The position numbers and the translations under genes are program-made. 51,902 bases of DNA from Lachnospiraceae bacterium (GTDB lineage: Bacteria > Bacillota > Clostridia > Lachnospirales > Lachnospiraceae): contig JAFYYS010000017.1 of NCBI GenBank assembly GCA_017546025.1, positions 1 through 51,902 of the forward strand, given 5' to 3'. The stretch's first letter is position 1; each line of letters opens with the position of its first letter. Below the pieces are notes generated by a model. That model saw only the letters and a program-made list of their open reading frames with translations, did not search any database and had not been told where the DNA came from. Below, piece by piece: positions 24,559 through 32,587 of the stretch.

Positions 24559-24587
24559 ACTATACATCAAACTTTCAGAGATGTCAA
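24559..24587 (-). promoter_or_regulatory. Promoter of the 36-codon ORF
   Basis: Minus strand TTGACA (24582-24587), 17-bp spacer, TATAGT (24559-24564). It begins 15 bp after the stop of the HigA-like regulator gene. Confidence 0.8.
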
Positions 24588-24601
24588 CAAAAAGATTTTG
24601 C

Positions 24602-24892
24602 CTATTTTTTGGATGTGGGTTGAATCATTTCCAACTTCAGTTGCATTCCAAGGCCCTGGGCAATTCTTTTCATCATGGCAAGGCTCGGATTGCGCGTTCC
24701 GTTCTCAATACGGCTGATGTCAGCCTGCGTAATGCCGGTTCTTTCCGCAAGTTCTTTCTGCGTAATATGCTGCGAATTGCGGGCATCAATCATCGCCTGA
24801 ATAATATTGTACTCAGCCTGCAGCGAATCATACTCAGCCCTTACAACCGGATCCTGCAAAGCCTTTTCTTTATACTCTTTATAGCTGCTCAC
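24602..24892 (-). CDS. HigA-like XRE antitoxin/regulator, apparently orphan
   Basis: 96 residues starting at GTG 24892, chosen for GGAGGC 6 bases upstream. An N-terminal helical region (YKEYKEKALQDPVVRAEYDSL) is followed by an XRE helix-turn-helix (HITQKELAERTGITQADISR, then IENGTRNPSL). This matches the XRE antitoxins that pair with RelE/HigB toxins. No toxin gene lies beside it: upstream is the Nudix gene, downstream the 36-codon ORF promoter. A perfect 22-base palindrome sits between its -35 and -10, consistent with autorepression. It might also control the adjacent 36-codon ORF promoter. Confidence 0.85.
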   Translation of the reverse strand: MSSYKEYKEKALQDPVVRAEYDSLQAEYNIIQAMIDARNSQHITQKELAERTGITQADISRIENGTRNPSLAMMKRIAQGLGMQLKLEMIQPTSKK

Positions 24893-24932
24893 TGCGTTGC
24901 CTCCGTTCACAGTATAATCTTCCCTAACCAAC

Positions 24933-24961
24933 ATAATATGTCGTATTCGACATATTGTCAA
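24933..24961 (-). promoter_or_regulatory. Promoter and palindromic operator of the HigA-like gene
   Basis: Minus strand TTGACA (24956-24961), 17 bp, TATTAT (24933-24938). A perfect inverted repeat AATATGTCG-4-CGACATATT (24935-24956) fills the spacer and overlaps both hexamers. Confidence 0.8.
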
Positions 24962-24973
24962 CCATTTCCCAAT

Positions 24974-25006
24974 CAAAAGACCGCCCGTCCCTAGCGGACA
25001 GGCGGT
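24974..25006 (-). terminator. Terminator of the double-Nudix gene
   Basis: Stem ACCGCC(C)GTCC / GGAC(A)GGCGGT (24980-25006) followed by TCTTTTG on the minus strand, 9 bp after the stop at 25015. Confidence 0.75.
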
Positions 25007-25014
25007 TGACTGCA

Positions 25015-26034
25015 TTAGAGTTTTTCAATCAGTTCCTTGGCGCGTTTCAGGATTGGGACCTCGCGGTGTGCGACGAGGCGGCCGAAGGGGTAGGCGAGGT
25101 TCTTCTCGTACTCGGCGAGCGCCTGGTCGTAGGTGAGGCGCATCGTCTGAAGGTGGAACACCTTTTGTTCGTCCTCGGTCAGGTGGCGCTCTCCGAAGGA
25201 ATTAACCTTGCAGAGGAAGTAGTTGCTTAGATTGTGCCGTCCGATGACATTGTAATAATCGCTGACGACGCCGATCTTGCAGAGCACCTCGACGTCCGCG
25301 CCGAGCTCCTCGTTAAGCTCGCGGGTAATTGCCGTTTTCAGGTCCTCGCCGGCTTCCACGCCGCCTCCGGGCGTCTCGATGCAGGAGGCCTTTCCGAATG
25401 CGTCGTCCCGGTTGACATGCACAAAATAGAAGTACCCTTCCGTGTCAAATACGATTGCTCTCGCTATGTGGCGGTCATGCGTGGTCTTTTCATACGGCCA
25501 CTCGGTGTCCTGAAGTTCGATATGAAGTTCTTCTGTCTGTGTGGCTTTGTCCTTCCTTTCGTCCGTTACGATGTGTTCGATTCCGTTGTGTACTTTGCTC
25601 AGGAAATCTGCGAGGAACGTGGGGTAAGCTTTGTATTTTCCGAGGTCTTCGATCGGAATCCAGTGCATGCTTTCCTTAACGCCCTGGGTGTGGCTGTCAC
25701 TGTGTAGCGCACGCGTGCCCCGCGGCTTCATCAGGAAATAAAACGAGAGCTCGTGGCAGTCCTTGCCTTTCAAAGAACCTTCGCTTTCATCGAAGAAATT
25801 CTCATGGATGACAGCCAGTCTGTCCACTTCATACGGAACGCCGGTCTCTTCCAGAACCTCGCGTCGCACGGCATCCTCCGCGGTTTCGCCCATGTGCACG
25901 CCGCCCCCGATGGAGTAATAATAGTTATCGAGTTCATTGCCGGCGAAGAGCACACAGCCCTCCTCGACAATGATGGCTGCGGCGCGGTACCGAAACCACT
26001 TGTTGTCCCTTGTGAATCCGCAATCGTACTTCAT
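25015..26034 (-). CDS. Protein with two tandem Nudix hydrolase domains
   Basis: 339 residues. Both halves carry a complete Nudix box (Gx5Ex7REUxEExGU): residues 44-66 (GGGVHMGETAEDAVRREVLE...) and 224-246 (GGGVEAGEDLKTAITRELNE...). Nudix enzymes cleave nucleoside diphosphates linked to other groups. Each box keeps its Glu residues, so both domains look active. An N-terminal domain hitting one substrate and a C-terminal one hitting another, or a fused dimer, are both possible. AGAGGGG precedes the ATG at 26034. It is monocistronic with its own terminator and an unusual inverted repeat at its promoter (26088-26133). Confidence 0.9.
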   Translation of the reverse strand: MKYDCGFTRDNKWFRYRAAAIIVEEGCVLFAGNELDNYYYSIGGGVHMGETAEDAVRREVLEETGVPYEVDRLAVIHENFFDESEGSLKGKDCHELSFYFLMKPRGTRALHSDSHTQGVKESMHWIPIEDLGKYKAYPTFLADFLSKVHNGIEHIVTDERKDKATQTEELHIELQDTEWPYEKTTHDRHIARAIVFDTEGYFYFVHVNRDDAFGKASCIETPGGGVEAGEDLKTAITRELNEELGADVEVLCKIGVVSDYYNVIGRHNLSNYFLCKVNSFGERHLTEDEQKVFHLQTMRLTYDQALAEYEKNLAYPFGRLVAHREVPILKRAKELIEKL

Positions 26035-26080
26035 CCGATCACCCCTCTTTCTGTTGTCCGTAAAATAAAAAAGTAAGGGG

Positions 26081-26133
26081 TATTATAACACCCCCTGTCA
26101 CATTTGTCATCAACAAATTATGACAGGGGGTGT
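26081..26133 (-). promoter_or_regulatory. Promoter with a 13-bp inverted repeat, double-Nudix gene
   Basis: Minus-strand -10 TATAAT lies at about 26082-26087, with ATGACA 18 bp upstream as -35. Inverted arms ACACCCCCTGTCA (26088-26100) and TGACAGGGGGTGT (26121-26133) enclose the -35; the loop holds a second repeat ATTTGT/ACAAAT. The rest of the gap, about 26134-26344, shows no gene or clear site. Confidence 0.5.
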
Positions 26134-26344
26134 ATCTGTTTTCAACGCTTGACAAAATGATTTATTAATCTTTCAGACATCCAACAGGGATTACCAGTAC
26201 TCCGTCATCCCGTCTGTAACCATATTTTGTCCCTGTATTTTGTTGGACATATTTGGTCATTTTCTTTGGACAAATTTGGAATTTCTTAAGAATACTCTGC
26301 TAAGCGGAATTGCATCAAGTACCATGAGGCATTGTACCCTGATA

Positions 26345-28057
26345 TTACTGCGCAACCGTGTACAGCGCGTAGAAGTAACCGTGCGCATTCATCAGCTCGT
26401 CGAAGGTGCCGCACTCGGTCACGCGGCCGTCGCGAAGCACCAGGATGCCGTCGTAGCGCTTCAGCAGGTTCTCCTCAAGGGAGTGCGTCACAACGACGCG
26501 GGTGATACCCTGAAGATCGAGAATATCGCTCGAAACCTGCCATGCGGTCTCGCGGTCAAGCGCTGCCGTAACCTCGTCGGCAAGCAGCACGGAAGACTTC
26601 TTTAAAAGGCTTCTCGCAATCGAAATGCGCTGCTTCTCGCCGCCCGAAAGGTTGCAGCCGTTCTCGCCGCAGAGATAGTCGTCACCGCGTTCCTTAAGAA
26701 GCGTATCGAGGTGCGCGAGCTGAATCGCGCGCTCCATCTCCTCCTTCGGGAAATCGCGGAACATCGTCACATTGTCCCGAATCGAAGCATTGAACACGAA
26801 CACGTTCTGCTGGATCACGGAAATCAGCTCGTAAAGCGATTCCGATTTGATGTCGCGGATGTCGACGCCGTCGAACAGGACTTTTCCGTCGTAGCTAAGG
26901 CCGGGCGCCATCAGAAGATTTAAAAGCGTAGACTTGCCGCTGCCGCTCGCGCCGACAACCGCGTAGGCTTTGCCTGCCTCAAACACCGCCGAAACGCCGT
27001 GCAGCACTTCCTTGTCCTCGTAGGCAAATGTCACACCGTCTACGGAAATCCCCTGCTTCAAAGCAGCAACCGTCTCGGTTCCTTCGGCCTCCGTGTTGGC
27101 CTCGAGGTCGTCCGCAAGCTTTTTAACAAGCGCGAGCGAAGCCTTTCTTCCGGCAAGAAGTCCCGGCAGCTCGGCCACCGGCTGAATCATGAAATTCATC
27201 AGGTTCACGAACATGATGACCGTGCCGGCGGTGATGCCGCGGCCCTTGATTGCCAGGTATGCGCCTGCCACAAACACGCCGAACTGCGCCAGAATTCCGG
27301 TAACGGTGCCGATCATCGATACAATCGTCTGAATCTTTCTCTTGCGGTATTTCTCTCCTTCAAGCGACTTGTTCTCCGCCGCGAACAGCTTGAGAATCTC
27401 GCGCTCCGCCTTGAAGCTTTTCACGACCGCGAAGCCGCCGAGGCAATCCGCAAGAGTGGCGGTAAATGTCTTATTCCGATCGGACACGCGCTTCTCGGCC
27501 CCGGCTAGTTTGCTGCCCGTCAGAATCGATGCCATTAACGGAAAGATCGTCACGCCGACCGCAACCGCGGTCAGAACCGGCGAATACCAGAGCATCATCG
27601 CAATCGCGCCGAAGAACATCACGAACAGGTTGCACATCTTCGTGAGTACCGACAGGTAACCCGCCTCAATGCTTGTCGCGTCGTTACTTAAGGCGGACAG
27701 GTACGCCGCCGTGCTCTCATCGCGGAACGACGAAATGTTCTTCTCCGTAAGCTTCTGAAACGCGAGCGTCTTGTACTGCATCATGCCGCGTCTGATGAAC
27801 GCCGGATGCGAGAAGTACTCTAAGGAAAATGTGACAACGACCACCAGAAAGAACACGCCCATGATCTTCAGATTGGCCGATAAACTGAGCGCTCCCTCCA
27901 CACCGGACGCCGTATCGGTCAGCGATTTCAAAACCCAGGATGCCCCGAGCCCGATTGTGCCCCCGATGACGGAGGCGAGTGCCGCAAGAATAAAGCGGCC
28001 TTTGTTTTTGACGAAGAACTGCCTGCGCAGCTGCTCATATAAAGATACTGTTTTCAT
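26345..28057 (-). CDS. ABC exporter, fused membrane and ATPase domains
   Basis: 570 residues. Residues 1-310 contain about six membrane helices of a type I ABC exporter. The ATPase domain has Walker A GASGSGKST (369-377), Q-loop SVIQQNVFVFN, signature NLSGGEKQR, Walker B SSVLLADEVTAALD and the switch His in VVTHS. It works as a homodimer or with a partner half-transporter; none is adjacent, so a homodimer is likely. Substrate unknown. GGGAGGAG precedes the ATG. It lies 64 bp after an XRE regulator gene (28122-29183), which may control it. Confidence 0.9.
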   Translation of the reverse strand: MKTVSLYEQLRRQFFVKNKGRFILAALASVIGGTIGLGASWVLKSLTDTASGVEGALSLSANLKIMGVFFLVVVVTFSLEYFSHPAFIRRGMMQYKTLAFQKLTEKNISSFRDESTAAYLSALSNDATSIEAGYLSVLTKMCNLFVMFFGAIAMMLWYSPVLTAVAVGVTIFPLMASILTGSKLAGAEKRVSDRNKTFTATLADCLGGFAVVKSFKAEREILKLFAAENKSLEGEKYRKRKIQTIVSMIGTVTGILAQFGVFVAGAYLAIKGRGITAGTVIMFVNLMNFMIQPVAELPGLLAGRKASLALVKKLADDLEANTEAEGTETVAALKQGISVDGVTFAYEDKEVLHGVSAVFEAGKAYAVVGASGSGKSTLLNLLMAPGLSYDGKVLFDGVDIRDIKSESLYELISVIQQNVFVFNASIRDNVTMFRDFPKEEMERAIQLAHLDTLLKERGDDYLCGENGCNLSGGEKQRISIARSLLKKSSVLLADEVTAALDRETAWQVSSDILDLQGITRVVVTHSLEENLLKRYDGILVLRDGRVTECGTFDELMNAHGYFYALYTVAQ

Positions 28058-28121
28058 CTATATCATCTCCTCCCGAAATACCGGTTCTTCCGCATTGCGG
28101 AATTCTCCTCCCACACGGTAT

Positions 28122-29183
28122 TTAATTCTCCTCCCAAAAGGCAGTGAAGTCCTGATCCGCAAACATGCGGACGATAAATCCGAGGCTCTCAAGTGCCGTT
28201 TCCCCGAACGGTTCATGCAAAGAGAATTCCGCGTCGGCCGGTGCCCACCGGAATGATCTTGCGTCGAAATTCGGCGCCGCATCGAAGTCCGCAGCAAGCT
28301 TCTTCGCTTTGTGCATGGCTTTCTTCGCTCCGGAAGGGTCCCCGTCTTTGAATTCGGCAAAGGCCAGAAGTGTGTACAGATAACTGCTGTCCCGGTCCAC
28401 AAATCCGGTCACGCCCGGCGTCTTCGCCCCTTCTAAAAAGTCAATGCCCCACCGAATCATGCCCTTTGCGTCTTCGAACTTCCCCCGCGCAATATATACA
28501 TTCGCATACCCGAGAACGGACTGCAGCATCTTGCCGGTCACCTCCACAAGCGCAGGCGCCAGAAACTTTTCCGCTTCCTCCGGCTTTCTGCACATCAGCG
28601 AAAGCGTCATTCCGATATTGGCACCGTAAATGCCCTCCGGATTATGCTTCTTCAAAAGCTCCACCGATTCATCAAACTTCCCCTGTAACATCAGCGCGCT
28701 CGAAATCGTGCTGTAAATCCCGAACTCGGTGATGCTCTGGTCCTTATTCTGCGGCAACAGAATCAGTGACTCATTCAGCAGCTCCTTCGCGCGGTCAAGC
28801 AGGCTGTTGTCACGCCTCTTTCCGCCGACCACCAGACAGATAAGAGCGCTGTAAAGTACGACCTCAAACGCATGCGGGAAACGCTTCATCGCCTTTTCCG
28901 CAGCTTCAATTCCTTCCGGGTTCTCCGTGTTCAGGTAAACAATCAGCCGGTCGACGGTCGCCTGCTGACGGTTGTCGCGCATCTCGTGTCCGAGGAGCAC
29001 ATCGACGGAGACATCGAAGAAGTCGGCCATCTCGGTGATCAGGTTAAGCTCGGGTGTCGAAAGCCTTGTCTCCCATTTGTGCACGGCCCCGACCGTGACG
29101 CCGAGCACCTCGGCAAGCTGCTCCTGCGTGAGCGATTTCTGCTTCCTGAAAAGACGGATGTTTTCGGCAAGTTTTGTTTCCAT
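28122..29183 (-). CDS. XRE regulator with TPR-like C-terminal repeats
   Basis: 353 residues from ATG 29183 (GGAGG 8 bases upstream; a longer frame to 29267 is not used). Residues 1-70 are an XRE helix-turn-helix (LTQEQLAEVLGVTVGAVHKW). The remaining 280 residues are helical repeats of the TPR type (for example GIYSTISSALMLQGKFDESVELLKKH and ANVYIARGKFEDAKGMI). This layout resembles Firmicute regulators that sense peptides or partner proteins through TPR repeats (Rgg/PlcR-like), but no peptide gene is seen. The ABC exporter follows by 64 bp, making a regulator-transporter pair. Confidence 0.85.
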   Translation of the reverse strand: METKLAENIRLFRKQKSLTQEQLAEVLGVTVGAVHKWETRLSTPELNLITEMADFFDVSVDVLLGHEMRDNRQQATVDRLIVYLNTENPEGIEAAEKAMKRFPHAFEVVLYSALICLVVGGKRRDNSLLDRAKELLNESLILLPQNKDQSITEFGIYSTISSALMLQGKFDESVELLKKHNPEGIYGANIGMTLSLMCRKPEEAEKFLAPALVEVTGKMLQSVLGYANVYIARGKFEDAKGMIRWGIDFLEGAKTPGVTGFVDRDSSYLYTLLAFAEFKDGDPSGAKKAMHKAKKLAADFDAAPNFDARSFRWAPADAEFSLHEPFGETALESLGFIVRMFADQDFTAFWEEN

Positions 29184-29309
29184 TTGTCGGCCTCCTGTTT
29201 TCTTTCTGAGGCAAGTATACCGCATCCAAATGGAAAATGAAACCCACAATCCGTACGATTTCGACACAATTTTCTCTACTGTTGGTATAGTTTTGGGGAA
29301 TAAAAAAGA

Positions 29310-30422
29310 TTAATGAGAGGGTTTGATGTCAATTACGACATATTCGGAGATGCAGCCGGTCTTGAACTGAAGCGCCCAGTTGCTGATGCCGGAGGTCACG
29401 ACGAAGTCGGTGTTGCCGCGCTTTTCGTGGCCGTAGCGGAGGTCGTGCTCGCCCGTAAGCTCGCCGATATGAAGAATCGGGATGAACTGTCCGCCGTGCG
29501 TATGTCCGCAAAGCACCAGATCGGCGCCGGCGTCTGCTTCCGCATCAAAATCATGCGGCTGATGGTCAAGAACAATCAGATACTTACTCTGATCGAGCTC
29601 CGAAAGAAGTTCAGAGGCGCTCTTTCTGCCGCCGCGCTGCTCGTCGGAACGGTCCAGACGGCCGATGACATAAACCGAATCCGTGACCTGAACAACCCGG
29701 TCCTCAAGCACCTGCACGCCGTTAGCAATCAGACGCTCCTTCAGCTCCTTAGCGCTCCAGCCGCGCGACGATTCGTTATAATAGCCGCGGTCATGGTTGC
29801 CCCAGACAAAGTACACGCCGTATCCGGTCTGCAGCTTTCCGAGCGCATCGCAGGCACTTCTGAGTTCCTCCGCGGGCGTCGAGTCATCGACGAAATCGCC
29901 GGTGATGACAACGATGTCGGGATTCAGCTTATTAATCTCTTCCACATACGAAAGAAGTCCCTCGCCGCCGAACGTCACGCCGACATGCGAGTCCGCGAAA
30001 TGCACGACGCGAAGCTCTTCGGTAAGCTTTGCCGTAGTCAGCTCATAGTTTGTCTGCTGCACCTTATGCAAAGAAATCCAGCCGTACGTCAGATAGACGG
30101 CGCACAAAAGCATCGCCACGACGGGAACGACGTAGCGCTTCGGTTCCTTTTTGCGGATTTTCTTAACAAGGAAGCTGACAAAGTCGCAGATCAGCCAGAA
30201 ACAGTACAGATGAATCATGATGATCAGCGCGTTGGTCCCATTTAACAAAAGCCAAAGCACGCCGGTCAGAAGAAGGAATAAAACAAGGCACAAAAGAAGG
30301 GCGCTCTTCTTGCGTCCCTTCGTGATTCTGCGCATCAAAACAGACCGCGAGGTCTTAACCGAAATGTAGATAAGACCCGCGATGTAAGCAAGGAATACGC
30401 CTGCAATGATGAAAAGCCACAT
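29310..30422 (-). CDS. Membrane-anchored metallophosphoesterase (YkuE-like)
   Basis: 370 residues. About 120 N-terminal residues contain three or four membrane helices (LFIIAGVFLAYIAGLIYIS; LLLCLVLFLLLTGVLWLLL; LIMIHLYCFWLIC; VVPVVAMLLCAVYLTY). The calcineurin-like catalytic domain follows with FADSHVG, VITGDFVDD, FVWGNHDRG, LDHQPHDF and LCGHTHGGQ, a complete set of metal ligands. Related proteins act on phosphodiesters or UDP-lipids at the membrane. AAAGGA precedes the ATG. It stands between the XRE-TPR-like regulator and the isomerase-like gene. Confidence 0.9.
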   Translation of the reverse strand: MWLFIIAGVFLAYIAGLIYISVKTSRSVLMRRITKGRKKSALLLCLVLFLLLTGVLWLLLNGTNALIIMIHLYCFWLICDFVSFLVKKIRKKEPKRYVVPVVAMLLCAVYLTYGWISLHKVQQTNYELTTAKLTEELRVVHFADSHVGVTFGGEGLLSYVEEINKLNPDIVVITGDFVDDSTPAEELRSACDALGKLQTGYGVYFVWGNHDRGYYNESSRGWSAKELKERLIANGVQVLEDRVVQVTDSVYVIGRLDRSDEQRGGRKSASELLSELDQSKYLIVLDHQPHDFDAEADAGADLVLCGHTHGGQFIPILHIGELTGEHDLRYGHEKRGNTDFVVTSGISNWALQFKTGCISEYVVIDIKPSH

Positions 30423-30505
30423 ACCCTGTTCCTTTCAGAAAAACGCCGCGCCGCCGAAGCCGCGCGGACGTACGAATCATGCAATACCGCCGCAAGGGCA
30501 GCAAC

Positions 30506-31324
30506 CTATTTCAACAGCCCTCTGATCTTCGCAATCGTGCTGTTCATCTTGTCACAGTCGATTGCGCCGGTCGCCTTGTCGAACGACGTCGATTCAATCG
30601 TGAAATCGCCCTGATAACCGGTCTCTTTGATGAAGTCAAAAAGCCGCTCGAAATCAATCTGTCCGTCGCCCGCATGAAGCGTCTTCAGGCACGACCAGTC
30701 CTTCACCGCGCCCTTATAATCGTTGATGTGCATATGAACGACATGGTCGAACACATAGCGGTTCTCCGGCAGGTAGAGCTCCTGCAACTGCCCGTGGAAC
30801 TCCGCCATCTTCGTATCGAAGGTAAATGCGACGTCCGAAAAGAGCGCAATCAGTTCCTTCAAATGCGTCATCGGGTCGGCAACGTTACAGACGACATTCT
30901 CCACGGTGAGGAGCAGTCCGTAGCGTTCCGCTGTCTTGCGGAGCACGCGGTACATCTCGACATTGTGCGGAAAATCCTTATCCGAATCCATGCCGCTCCA
31001 AAGGTGGATGACAAGCTTTTCGGAGCCGATCCGCTTCGCGAGGTCGCAGTTAATTTCAAACATCTTACAGGCAAGCTCGGTATCGCCGGGCTCGTTGCGG
31101 CTCACAAGGTCGCCGACACCCTTCTCGATATGAAACACCGGGAAAGGCTTCTTCAGGCTGTTAAGGAGCTCCGCGATCTCATCGATCTGGTCGTATTTGT
31201 CATCGTAAAGCATGAACTCAAAGCCGTCGCAATCGATGTTGTCGACGCACTCTTTGAGCAAATGGTAGTTTCTTCCGTTCGGGCGCCCGATCAGTGCGCC
31301 GGTGGAGCATAAAATTCTGTTCAT
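30506..31324 (-). CDS. Sugar phosphate isomerase/epimerase-like TIM-barrel protein
   Basis: 272 residues of the AP endonuclease 2/xylose isomerase-like barrel. The metal-site pattern is present: FPVFHIEKG, LVIHLWSG, LLTVENVV, VAFTFDTKMAEFHG, VVHMHINDYKG, LHAGDGQIDFERL and GDFTIESTS. Family members isomerise or epimerise sugars or inositols. The substrate is unknown. It is 2 bp from the GNAT gene and lies in a run of genes starting at the promoter near 32206-32233. Confidence 0.85.
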   Translation of the reverse strand: MNRILCSTGALIGRPNGRNYHLLKECVDNIDCDGFEFMLYDDKYDQIDEIAELLNSLKKPFPVFHIEKGVGDLVSRNEPGDTELACKMFEINCDLAKRIGSEKLVIHLWSGMDSDKDFPHNVEMYRVLRKTAERYGLLLTVENVVCNVADPMTHLKELIALFSDVAFTFDTKMAEFHGQLQELYLPENRYVFDHVVHMHINDYKGAVKDWSCLKTLHAGDGQIDFERLFDFIKETGYQGDFTIESTSFDKATGAIDCDKMNSTIAKIRGLLK

Positions 31325-31326
31325 GG

Positions 31327-31872
31327 TTACAGTTCCTTCCGCATCAGAATCATTTCCTGATAGCCCGAATGCCTGGAGACGAATGCCTTCGGGTTCCGTC
31401 CGTACTCGACAAAGCCCTTCTTTTGATATAAAGAAATCGCTTTGTCATTGGTCGCTACAACCCCAAGCTCAATCTGCTTATACCCCGCCTTCACGGCACA
31501 ACTGAGACAGGCGTCCATCAACGCGTTTCCGATGCCGAGCCCCCAATATTCCCGGTCGACACTGATGCCGAAATCCGCGCGGTGGCGCATCTTCGAGCTG
31601 CTGCCGTGCGCTTCAATGCCGGCCGAACCGACCGTCTGTCCATTAACAACGGCAAGAATCTCAATCTCGTTGTCGCTGTCGCTCGCCTTCTGCAGAAACT
31701 CTGACTCCGACTCCGCGGTCATCGTGCACTCGTCCGGATAGGAAGCCAGAAAATCCGTCTGCTCATGCGTCCGCAGGAACAGATCGAGGCAGGCGGCACC
31801 GTCGGCGGCGGTGCCATTTTTCAAAAGGCACTCCCGGCCGTCTTTTAAAATGATTGTTTTATTGTAAACCAT
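31327..31872 (-). CDS. GNAT N-acetyltransferase
   Basis: 181 residues. RADFGISVDREYWGLGIGNALMDACL is the acetyl-CoA binding strand-loop-helix (motif A), and NDKAISLYQKKGFVEYGR is motif B. The fold covers nearly the whole protein, as is usual for small RimJ/PhnO-like enzymes; the acceptor amine is unknown. AGAGGGAC precedes the ATG. It lies 9 bp after the small membrane protein gene and 2 bp before the isomerase-like gene, so all three share a transcript. Confidence 0.9.
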   Translation of the reverse strand: MVYNKTIILKDGRECLLKNGTAADGAACLDLFLRTHEQTDFLASYPDECTMTAESESEFLQKASDSDNEIEILAVVNGQTVGSAGIEAHGSSSKMRHRADFGISVDREYWGLGIGNALMDACLSCAVKAGYKQIELGVVATNDKAISLYQKKGFVEYGRNPKAFVSRHSGYQEMILMRKEL

Positions 31873-31881
31873 AATGTCCCT

Positions 31882-32172
31882 CTATTCTTCTTTCGGAACG
31901 CCGAGCCGCTCGCGCAGGGAATCAAGCTCGCTCTGCAAAGCAAGCGCCTTCTTCGTTTCCTTCGAGATTTCTTCAATCTTCTCGTCCTGCTCGCGGTCCA
32001 CATCGCTCTGCATTCTCTTCTTCGGACGGCCGCGGTGCGCAAGCGCGATTATCTTATAAAAGATCAGCGCAATCACAAAAAGTATCGCCAACAGCCCGAA
32101 TCCCGACAGGCTTAAGAAAAATGTGAAGAATTTCGGATACCGCTCGAACAAATCCATGAAAAATCCGTACAT
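31882..32172 (-). CDS. Small membrane protein with coiled-coil tail
   Basis: 96 residues. One hydrophobic segment (about 15-45) is followed by a basic stop-transfer stretch (HRGRPKKR) and a charged heptad region (DREQDEKIEEISKETKKAL) likely to coil. The Lys/Arg placement puts the tail in the cytosol. It is not recognised. GAGGAGGG precedes the ATG. It is the first gene after the promoter at 32206-32233 and is divergent from the PspC gene, so a link to membrane stress is possible but unproven. Confidence 0.75.
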   Translation of the reverse strand: MYGFFMDLFERYPKFFTFFLSLSGFGLLAILFVIALIFYKIIALAHRGRPKKRMQSDVDREQDEKIEEISKETKKALALQSELDSLRERLGVPKEE

Positions 32173-32205
32173 CGCTTCCCTCCTCAGAAAGATTTTTTAG
32201 TTGTT

Positions 32206-32275
32206 ATTGTACACGGTTTACGGAACATGTCAATCCATTTGCTTCAGCTGAAAGATTAATCGAATTTTAATCTTT
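32206..32275 (-). promoter_or_regulatory. Divergent region: promoter and inverted repeat
   Basis: Minus strand TTGACA (32228-32233), 16 bp, TACAAT (32206-32211) drives the small membrane protein operon. An A+T-rich inverted repeat AAAGATTAA/TTAATCTTT (32251-32275) lies between it and the PspC gene and could be a shared operator. I see no convincing plus-strand promoter for PspC. Confidence 0.55.
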
Positions 32276-32368
32276 GCTCAAAGCCTCCTTCATCCTGCTT
32301 TGGTATGCTTGCATCATCGAAAGGAACACAAGCAGTTCCGAATCAAAAAGAAAAAAGGAGACAAAATC

Positions 32369-32569
32369 ATGAGTAGACTTTACAAATCCAGAACCGATCG
32401 GAAGATCTGCGGCGTATGCGGCGGTATTGCCGAATACCTCGGCGTTGACTCCACAATCGTTCGCCTGATTACCGTTCTTTTGGTAGTATTTGCAGGCATG
32501 AGCGTTTGGATCTACATCATTGCCGCGCTTCTTATGACGACCGCTCCCTATTACTACGACTACGAGTAA
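32369..32569 (+). CDS. PspC-domain membrane protein
   Basis: 66 residues from ATG 32369, set by AAAAAAGGAG 7 bases upstream. LYKSRTDRKICGVCGGIAEYLG is the diagnostic PspC start, followed by one or two membrane segments (about 33-58) and an acidic Tyr-rich tail. PspC proteins take part in envelope-stress responses; in Gram-positives small versions often sit alone. It is one of the two plus-strand genes. Its terminator (32628-32660) lies inside the antisense end of the rhodanese gene. Confidence 0.9.
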   Translation: MSRLYKSRTDRKICGVCGGIAEYLGVDSTIVRLITVLLVVFAGMSVWIYIIAALLMTTAPYYYDYE

Positions 32570-32587
32570 AAACTCCCTCAAAAAGTG

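Noticed and set aside
28058-28402. 114-codon minus frame after the ABC exporter start
   Set aside because: It is a shadow of the XRE-TPR-like gene in another frame, with Arg/Pro-biased translation.
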